Assembly: GCA_037349105.1 (NCBI GenBank)
Contig: JAYJMM010000120.1
Location: 186,001-250,000 of the forward strand
DNA length: 64,000 nucleotides
Source: Limnomonas spitsbergensis
Taxonomy: Eukaryota > Chlorophyta > Chlorophyceae > Chlamydomonadales
Reading direction: 5' to 3'
Both the position numbers and the translations under genes were made by a program. This document shows positions 56,637 through 64,000 of this stretch, piece after piece (position 1 is the first letter of the stretch; the number at the start of each line of letters is the position of its first letter). The notes beneath the pieces are model-generated. The model worked only from the letters and a program-made list of their open reading frames with translations. It made no database searches and had not been told where the DNA came from.

Positions 56637-59015
56637 CTAGATCAGCAGATGCACTGCAGTGATCTTGCCCTCTTGCATCATCACGAGCGACTGGCCTGCA
56701 AGCGCAAAATTAGCCACCCCTCCCACCAAGATGCTACCCAGCAGCTTCCCGGAGTCAGCATACACATGCACCCCGTCCCCACAGCCAACAAACAGATTGC
56801 CCGCTTCATCCACCTTCAGGCCATCCGGAATGCCGGTGCTGCACGTAGCAAACAGCCTGCGGCTGCCAATCACTGTGCCCCGGTGTGTAACATCAGCCAC
56901 ATAAACGGAATGTGGCCTCCCGGGACTAAAGCTCCCGGTGCCCATATAGAAACCAGTGTCGCTGATGTACAGCTTCCGGCCGTTGGGGGAGAAGGCAAGG
57001 CCGTTCGGCTTGACAAAGCCCTCGGCCGCCACGGACGCGATGCTTGTGACTGGGTCGAACCCCCACACATACTCTCCGAGCTGCGGCTGATTTTTGAAGC
57101 GCTGCTCCGCCCCGTACGAGGGGTCCGTGAAGAACATCATCCCGGACTTGGGGTGGACCACAATGTCGTTGGGGCTGTTGAACTGCAAGCCTTGCCAGTT
57201 ATCGAGGATAGGACGAGATCTGTGTCATGAGGTCTAGCTCGACAATCCCGCCCGCACTCGTGGTGTTGCCCTGGGCGAGAACGAGGATCGTCGCACCAGA
57301 GGACCTAGACAGGAAGGCACCATTTGCCATGACGATGGGGGGCGATGGCTGCAGTACATGGATGGAGTTGTCATCCAGGTAGATGAGGGAGGTCTCGACG
57401 TACTGTGCATCGGAGGAGAGGTTGCCAAGCCTGTGGTCACAGGGGTAGGTACCGAGGTAAATAATGGGTCCTACGTAGCCATAATTCAAGCAGGAGCATC
57501 AGGCATGATTACAAGCACATCTTGGCGGATGGATCGGTGACAGAAGAGTACTGACACAACGCTTTGGGTGCGTACACCTGTGAGCTGCTGGGCGCCCACG
57601 CGGCCGAGCTTTGAGCGGGCCCAGAGGTGTAACGTTATTGACCTGTGAGCAGCAACACCACCACCGCTCCACATGCTCACATGACCAGGATGGCGGGTAT
57701 GCACCACCCTTAATCAGTGAGCATGTGGAGCAGTGGTGGTACAACAGCCCTGAGGCAAGAGTGCACGGGTGGTCTGCCAGACAGATTCATCATTGCTTGC
57801 ATTCAGGTCACCAGGTCGGCTGACCTGTTTGAAGTAAAGAAGACGGCATTGAGGCGCTCCACGTATACCTGCGATCATGGAACACATGACGCATTGGTGT
57901 CACACGCCCATGCCCGACAACGCGCCATACAGCACAAGAGGTCCTGTTTAGCCAGCTTTGCAGCTAGCATTCATGTCTTGAGACGGTGAATGATGAGCGT
58001 CATGGGCTGACACAGGGCTTCGGTCAGTGCTCTTGCCATGAAATGGCAGTTTGGGACGTTGGGCTGGCTGCTAGTGACACTGGAGGGTGGCTTGGTGTAG
58101 CAATAAACCTGCGCACCTAGACCACTGTGTATGTGTTATGCCGATTGGGACCTGAGTCGCTGAGTGCATTGTTATGTATTCCATGTTAAGAGCCCTTCAC
58201 TAAACACTGTACACCCCGCCAAGAAGCTGCTGTGTATCATCCATACTGAGTAGCGTAGTCCGCAAAATGGATATCATATGCACATCAGAAAGTCAGAATA
58301 CCAGAACCGGTATACAATCTCAGAAACTCAGACATCAGAAATGAAGAATGCTTCACCTGCTGGACAATGAAAGTACGGTATCGTGGCTACTGGCTACTGC
58401 ACGAGCTTGAGCCCCACCCCTGACCCGTGGGCACTGTATTATTGATGACGAGAATTAGAAGTATGATACGTTGCGCTCAGCCAGGATGCAGATGGTCTTT
58501 GTGACGACCAGCACGTGAAAATTGAAAGCAGAACTTGTACCGTACATCAGAAAAGACAGCAGAAAGTACTTACCGGTCCATCAGAATCACTGATCGAAAT
58601 CTCAGACCAAGATTTCAAACAGGGCGTGAGAGAGGAACGCTACACCTGACTGGGTACTAGAGGTACCAAATAGGTTATGTAGCCACTGCACAAGCTTGAG
58701 ACTTACCCCTGCTTCATGAGCGAAGGAGTAATTGCGCTCAGCTAAGGTGTAGATGGCCGTCGTGTCAACCAGGGAGTGAAAAGCCGGGTCGTATGCGATG
58801 AACGAGCAGCCGGACACATCGAAGTTCTGATTTGGTGGAACTCCACCCACGGTCAGGAAGGAGGAGGTGACATCCCGCTGCACTGAAGGACCCAGCACGG
58901 CCCAGGCTGGGGTCCAAGAGCACGAGGTTGCCACGTCGACTACCACGTTTGCTTCTGATGAGCCCCTCACCACAATGAGAGTAACAGAGACAAGAACAAC
59001 GAAGACAAACATCAT
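56637..59015 (-). CDS. Secreted SMP-30/gluconolactonase-like protein, one frame break
   Basis: Exons: 59015-58707, 57868-57825, 57642-57578 and 57470-56637 (TAG); junction phases agree. Residues 1-22 are a clear signal peptide (MMFVFVVLVSVTLIVVRG). FIAYDPAFHSLV and FAHEAG|VYVERLNAVFFTS are the standard entry to the beta-propeller. NGAFLSRSSGATILVLAQG, FNSPNDIVVHPKSG, MMFFTDPSYG, KPNGLAFSPNGRKLYISDTG and PDGLKVDEAGNLFVG follow in the order of SMP-30/gluconolactonase/lactonohydrolase proteins, which hydrolyse lactones or bind Ca2+. Between 57197 and 57229 the frame shifts by one base: the first frame runs into TAA at 57197, the second, DNWQGLQFNSPND, is closed upstream by TGA. This is either an assembly error or a recent inactivation. 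About 416 residues if the break is an error. The substrate is unknown. Confidence 0.85.
58385..58770. repeat. Exon-end duplication in intron 1 of the SMP-30-like gene
   Basis: The end of exon 1 and its donor (plus strand gcacaagcttgagacttacc through gcgctcagctaaggtgtaga) is echoed in the downstream intron at 58396-58515 (gcacgagcttgagccccacc through gcgctcagccaggatgcaga), with a 30-bp insert. Confidence 0.7.
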
Positions 59016-59323
59016 CACTCGGAGGGGCTAGCCACCTCGTGGACGTATATTTTGAAGTCGAGATATAATGACGTATGTCAAGGTTCCCCGAGCACAGATA
59101 AGTCTGTCACTCAAACTCTAATACCGTACGTATACCAGATTTCTTTCAACCACATTAGAGATCGCCCATCCAGCGTCATACGCTTAGGGTACGCTTAGGG
59201 TGTAGGACAGCCAGCCCAAGAATTGATGCGCCTCGCTCAGCCAGCATTGACATGCTTCGTGAGTCGATCAAGCAATTTTAGGTGGACACCTAAGCCTACA
59301 TAAAACGCCGAAGGAGCTTAGGG

Positions 59324-59575
59324 TTGGGAGTTAGTTTGGCCATCAATAGACACCTTCGAGCAACGTACTGCGCCACAGGGCGAAATCGAGTAGCGAGAAT
59401 CAAATTCATCGATGCAGAGGAACTCTTTGAAGGCACCATAGATGCTCAGCCCAGGAGTGGCTCAACCAGGAGAAGGAGGACGAGGATATTGGATTATTTC
59501 GATTACTCCTTCCTGCTGATGTCAAATGGCCTTACACGCAACAGCAACAGCAACAGGTCTCAGGCAGGCAGCTAA
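59324..59575 (+). pseudogene. Coding relic of the inverted-repeat element family
   Basis: This frame gives FIDAEELFEGTIDAQP followed by an arginine-rich stretch and LDYFDYSFLLMSNG. It is the counterpart of 29650-29870 on the minus strand. It is a remnant of the element's own N-terminal exon by inference; no catalytic motif is present. Confidence 0.4.
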
Positions 59576-59639
59576 GTACCGGCACAATGCGGGCAGGACA
59601 GCAGATATCAGATGCCGTGAGAACGATGTATGCACTCCA

Positions 59640-60280
59640 TGCAGTAGCTCCCCGCATGCATGCCGATACACCGCCCGCATGCAGTTGCTCCCCGCCGGCA
59701 AGCCGGCTCCCCACTCGAATGACAACACCCTGCCTGCACGCAGAGCATCCCACTGGCACGACAGCACTCCGCCTGCATGTAAAAGCGTACCACCGGCAGG
59801 ACAGCGCCCTGCCAGCATGCAAAGCACCCAGCCGGCATAACTTGCGCCCGGCCATACGGATAGCACCCCGCGTGCATGCAGTTGCGCCCCGCGGGCACGA
59901 CAACACCCTGCCTGCGAATGGCCCTGCCAGCACGACAGCACCCTGCTTGCATGCATGCACCCGACTGGCATGACAGCAACGGCATGCATACAAAGGTCCC
60001 CGACATCATCACAACCCCCTGCTTACTTGCATAGCACCCTGCATGCATGCATATGGCTCCGACAGCACGACAGCATCCTGCTTGCATGCATAGTACCCCA
60101 CCGGTATGACAGCACCCCGCCTGCGTACAAGGTGCCCCGACATCATGACAACACCCTGCTTACTTGCACAGCATCCTACAAGCATGCATCTAGCCCTGCC
60201 GGCACGACAACACCCTGCGTGCCTGCAGAAGTGCCCCACCGGCACGACCCCACTTACATGCACTGCATGCATGCTGATGC
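59640..60280. repeat. About 40-45-bp degenerate repeats, GCATGC/CACGACA type
   Basis: Units such as caccctgcctgcatgcaaag and ggcacgacaacaccctgc repeat imperfectly about 14 times. The reverse complement of the same family is in the 1.83-kb element at 28320-28430 and 29360-29560. They stay open in several frames, and those frames are not genes. Confidence 0.85.
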
Positions 60281-60299
60281 ACCTTGGTCCCACCAACCT

Positions 60300-60930
60300 C
60301 TGGCAGAAGGACCTACGGTACACTATATGCATGCTGCCTAACTACCTACCTCACTGGCATGCACTTCCTGTGGGCAGCAACACAACCACACCCACCGGCA
60401 TGAACTACATGCACCCTTTAGCACCCTCACCCCCACTGACATGCTCTGCCTGCACATTGCTGTACTGCCGCACCCACTGGCACGAACTGCCTGTGCGCAG
60501 CAGCACCACTGCACCCACTGGCATGCACTGCCTGTGTGCTACAGTACTGCAGCACACATTGGCATGTACTGCCTGCGTGCTGCAGTACCGCAGCACCCAC
60601 TGGCATGCACTGCCTGTGTGCTACAGTACCGTAGCACCCACTGACAATTTATGCCAGCACTACAGCAGTGCCGCACCCACTGGTATGCTCGATATGCCAA
60701 CACTGCCACAGTGTCTCACCCACTAGTATGCAGTTCATGCCAGCACTGCCGCAGCGCTGCACCCACTAGTATGCAGTTTATGCCAACACTTCTGCGGTAC
60801 CGCACCCACCTGCATGTATGCTGAAGCATGAATGTACTCACTGGCGTGCACCGCCTATATACTGAAGCATTGCCGCACTCATTGGCATGCACTGCCCCTT
60901 CGCTGCAGTACCGCAGCACCCCCAGTACCA
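60300..60930. repeat. About 45-bp repeats, CACTGGCATGCACTGCCTGTG type
   Basis: About twelve diverged units reading cacccactggcatgcactgc, then ctgtgtgctacagtaccgca. Confidence 0.85.
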
Positions 60931-60969
60931 TGAATGACATGTGCAATGGAAGACAATGAGTCACAAGAC

Positions 60970-61510
60970 CAGTTAATATGCCTTGTATTCTGAGGTCCGT
61001 GAATGGATACCGTTAGTGGTTTATGGATGCCTTGGACAGGAGCTTCAGCCCAACAGCTATTGATAACATGACAGTGAAGGCACTGAACATTGGAAGCCAA
61101 TCAGTCCCGCAGCCACTTTATCTGCCTTGTCTTATTAGTTACGTGTATGGATACTGGTAATGGTGCATGGATGCTCAGGATGGGAGCTTTAGCCCAACAG
61201 CCATTGATGACGCAATAGCGATGAAGATGCACACTGGAAGCAAGCCAGTCCCGCATCTACTTAAACTGCCTTGTGTTATGAGTTACGTGAATGGATACTG
61301 GCAGTGGTCCATGGATGCTCAGGACATCGGCTTCAGCCCAACAGCCATTTATAACACAACAGTGATGGAGATGCGCATTGGAGGCCAATCAGTGATGCAA
61401 CCACTTCATCTACCTTCTGTTATGAGAGCCAGGTATGGATACCGGTACTGGTCTAATGATGCACATGTTAGTTTTTTTTGCCAAGCTGACATTCCATTCA
61501 TAACACAAGA
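60970..61510. repeat. About 140-150-bp repeats, four copies
   Basis: Units start at about 61000, 61140, 61280 and 61430 with gtgaatggatactggcagtg, followed by atggatgctcagga, cagcccaacagccattgat and ttggaagccaatcagtc. Confidence 0.85.
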
Positions 61511-61669
61511 ATGATGGTACGGCACACTAACCCATTTAGCCTCGCAGCATCTTAATCTCGCTTGTGTCTTGTAGTTCGGGAACTATGTATACTAGTAGTG
61601 GTCATTGGGAGCAAAACAGCCCCACAACTCCTGCTCAGAAGTCTAGCAAACTGGAACTGCAACTCTAAA

Positions 61670-62600
61670 ATATGTCAACAAAGGCATGGCATTGGTTTCC
61701 TGGAGGAATTCGGACATCTGTAATTGGCCTCAGCCACCGTGGCGCCATCAAAACAGGGCCGAGAGGCGAGAGGGCCATTGAGAGCAAAAGAGCCCCAAAA
61801 CACCTCCGCAAAATTAAACCAAACTGGAACATCAGTCCTAAAATAATTCAACAAAGGCAGAGCATTGCTGTTCTGGAGGAATTTGGACACCTGCAAGTTG
61901 GCCTCAGCCACCGCGGCGCCCTCAAAGCGGGGGCCAAGAGGGCCATTGAGAGCGAAAAAGCCCCAAAACAAATTTTCAAAATTCAACCAAACTGGAACAG
62001 CACTCCTGATATATATCAACAAAGGCATAGTATTGGTGTTCTGGAGGAATTAGGACACCTGCAAGTTGGCCTGAGCCACCGCGGCGCCCTCAAAGCGGGG
62101 CCAAGAGGGCCGTTGAAAACGAAAAAATCCCAAAACGCCTTCTCAGAAATCAACCAACTGGATCAGCAGTCCTAAAATATGTCAACAAAGGCATAGCATT
62201 GGTGTTCTGGAGGAATTTGACACCAGCAAGTAGGCCTCAGCTACTGTGGCAGTGTGGCACTCTTAAAGCGGGGGCCGAGAGAGCCATTGAGAGGAAAACA
62301 GCATCCCCCAAAACACCTCCTCAGAATTTAACCAAACTGGAACAGCAGTCCTAACACCTGTCATCTATGTCTGCCACAGTGATATTCCTTAGGAATTAGG
62401 ACACCAGCAAGTAGGCCGCAGCTACCATTGCAGCCTTTGAAGGAGGGCTGCGGGGGCCATTGAGAGCCAAACGGTCCCTCATTACATCTTCAGAATTGAA
62501 CAAAACTGGGCATGCAATCTTGAACTGTGTCAACGAAGTCACATGTGTCTGAGGGAATAAAGACACCTGAGAGTTGGTCTCAGCTACACATGCAGCCACC
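61670..62600. repeat. About 155-180-bp repeats, about six copies
   Basis: Each unit has tcaacaaaggcatagcattg, tctggaggaatt, gcctcagccaccgcggcgcc, agagggccattgagagc and ccaaactggaacagcagtcc. Divergence rises to the right. Open frames on both strands reflect the repeat. Confidence 0.88.
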
Positions 62601-63240
62601 GGCAAGGTGTTGCAAATAGGGGAGGGCACAAAGCATGAGGACGGGGAGCAACGACTGTCAGGGCGGTCAGTGTCAGTGGGGAGCTGCGACCAATGTCAGG
62701 GCGAAACACATACATGCGGTCGTTGCGCATGAGAGCTGGGAGCTGCCACCCACAGCAGGGAGCTGCAGGGCGATGCAATTAATGACACGGCGCTCGACAT
62801 ACGGGGGGCATTAAGCATCAGGGCAGTGCGCAGCAACGACAAGCATGGTGCACAAACAGGCAAGCGCCACACATACAAGCGGGTTGCAGAGGATGCGGGT
62901 CGGCACTACGATAACCACCGGCAGGGACTTAGATAGCTGTGCATGGGAGCGGATACAGAGCATGCAGGTGGGACACTACAACCACCAGCATGGCGTTGCA
63001 CATGGGGTAGGCGCTTTGCATGCAAGTTGGGCACTACAGCCAATACCAGGGCGTTGCGCCCTTGGGCGCCCGCCGGGCAGGCGCTGTGCATAAGGGTAAG
63101 GCGTTGTGCATGCAGGTGGCGCTCTGAAGCCTGGTGAGGTGCTCCACATACTGGCAAGGCATGTTGCTGTGACTGTTGGGGTGTTGTGCATGCGGCCATG
63201 CACCCACCGGCAGAATAGAGCAAGACAGCATCAACCAGGA
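62600..63240. repeat. About 45-60-bp GGCGTTGTGCATGCAGGTGG repeats
   Basis: Diverged units with gcgttgcgcatgcaagttgg and cactacagccaccagca type sequence, similar to those at 59640-60280. Confidence 0.75.
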
Positions 63241-63612
63241 AGGCGTTGTGTATGCGGCAAGATATCAGTCAACATTGAATCCTACGAATGTTGCACTAAC
63301 TCAGTCTCAGTTGCAGCGTAAATCGAAGTGATAGTTCCCTCTCTGGTTCCCTCAAGGAATCCTCAGGTACGGAATCAGGTACGGAATCGCGTTATATTTG
63401 CGGAATGGTTTGAAGAGCTTATATTGAATAAATGTGAAAGGCTGGCATACATATGGCATCGATCCCGAAGCAAGCTACGCGAAGCGCAGCAATTCTTGGG
63501 CTGACCGTCCTATACCCTAAGCGTATGACGTTGGGCGATCTCTAATGTGGTTGAAAGAAATATGGTATACGTACGGTATTAGAGTTTGAGTGACAGACTT
63601 ATCTGCCTAGCA

Positions 63613-64000
63613 TGATCATGGCATGAGTGCATGACACATCACGAAATCTTACGACGCGATCTACCAAGATTCGCGCAGTACGAAGGGACGACGCAACACG
63701 GCGTGGCCTGTACATGATGGTTACATTATCACTCTTCAGGAGTGCGCCAAACCCGAGTACACTTTCCTTTACAAAGGGCGTTCGAGTGCAACAAAACCAA
63801 GCTTCCAGTCTAGAATATACGAGGGCGAGGGCAGGCCGGAGGGCAGGCGAAGTGGCGTGTTTCTTGCATGGCATGAAGTATTCACGAATAGTCTAATACG
63901 ATAAGAACGGTCACATTGCTCAGTTCTCCATGCACCACCCCGGATATGCATGCGATACATGGCGAGCTTCATGTTAGGATGAGTGGACAACGGGCGTTGA
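63613..64000. other. No feature recognised
   Basis: Short open frames only, without motifs; the window ends here. Confidence 0.5.

Larger units (their letters stand above)
59095..63606. mobile_element. 4.5-kb inverted-repeat element packed with tandem repeats
   Basis: The left end cagataagtctgtcactcaa is repeated in reverse at the right end, with about 130-150 bp of near-identical inverted terminal sequence (taataccgtacgtatacca, ttctttcaaccacattagag). The flanks are CGAGCA (59089-59094) and CTAGCA (63607-63612), a 6-bp target duplication with one mismatch. The interior is a series of different tandem repeats (59640-60280, 60300-60930, 60970-61500, 61670-62600, 62600-63240) plus a short coding relic. 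It belongs to the family of the element at 28269-30102, in the opposite orientation. No transposase is visible, so it is probably non-autonomous. Confidence 0.82.

Noticed and set aside
59522..60726. Cysteine- and histidine-rich frames of 100-206 codons on both strands
   Set aside because: They come from degenerate tandem repeats in the 4.5-kb element and are not conserved in frame between copies.
61672..62175. A 167-codon frame with repeated LGHLQVGLSHRGALK
   Set aside because: It follows the 155-180-bp tandem repeat; flanking copies are broken by stops and the opposite strand is equally open.
1..64000. tRNA or rRNA genes
   Set aside because: Reading for B-box-like GGTTCGAATCC and conserved rRNA blocks found no convincing candidate; a tRNAscan-SE run would be decisive.

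Overview
The window looks like nuclear DNA of a green alga, most likely a chlorophyte. It has dense short GT-AG introns, C(A)G|G exon junctions, TTTAGGG-like and CCCTAAC-like tracts, moderate GC and huge minisatellite load; no organellar or bacterial features are visible. The species cannot be fixed from sequence alone. All gene models below were built by hand from splice signals, reading phase and family motifs; the phase sums close exactly for the gene models at 53648-42808, 27156-25364 and 1360-24259.

Layout. (1) 1-24259, plus strand: the 3' part of a large PA14-like/subtilase-family gene ('gene A'), whose catalytic half lies upstream of the window. One of its introns is 16.3 kb and is almost entirely a 61-bp tandem array of about 259 copies. 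(2) 25364-27156, minus strand: a complete six-exon gene for a 390-aa hnRNP F/H-type quasi-RRM protein. (3) 27.37-34.04 kb: a transposon graveyard, with one inverted-repeat element split by two nested insertions, and an intact copy of the same element nearby. (4) 34.7-38.9 kb: CCGCCATA-type repeats, a 60-bp perfect palindrome inside a small inverted-repeat element, and a 2.5-kb telomere-like (CCCCCAA)n array. (5) 39.6-40.4 kb, minus: decayed LINE ORF1-like fragment. (6) 53648-42808, minus: 'gene B', a complete 23-exon membrane-anchored or secreted subtilase with C-terminal PA14-like domains (1232 aa). It is a paralogue of gene A in inverted orientation. (7) 54128-55647, plus: two-exon gene of unknown function, head-to-head with gene B. 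(8) 59015-56637, minus: secreted SMP-30/gluconolactonase-like gene with a one-base frame break. (9) 59095-63606: a 4.5-kb inverted-repeat element with a 6-bp target duplication, filled with several different tandem repeats; a 1.8-kb relative lies at 28269-30102.

The strongest unexplained signal is how introns have grown. In genes A, B and D, tandem repeats repeatedly begin exactly at a splice junction, and each repeat unit carries a copy of the exon end plus the 5' splice site, or of the 3' splice site plus the exon start. The most extreme cases are the 259-copy donor array in gene A and six extra copies of the acceptor plus the catalytic-serine codons (GTSMA) in gene B. A second unusual signal is a run of at least a dozen consecutive small hairpins, several with matched arm changes, inside the 1.8-kb element.
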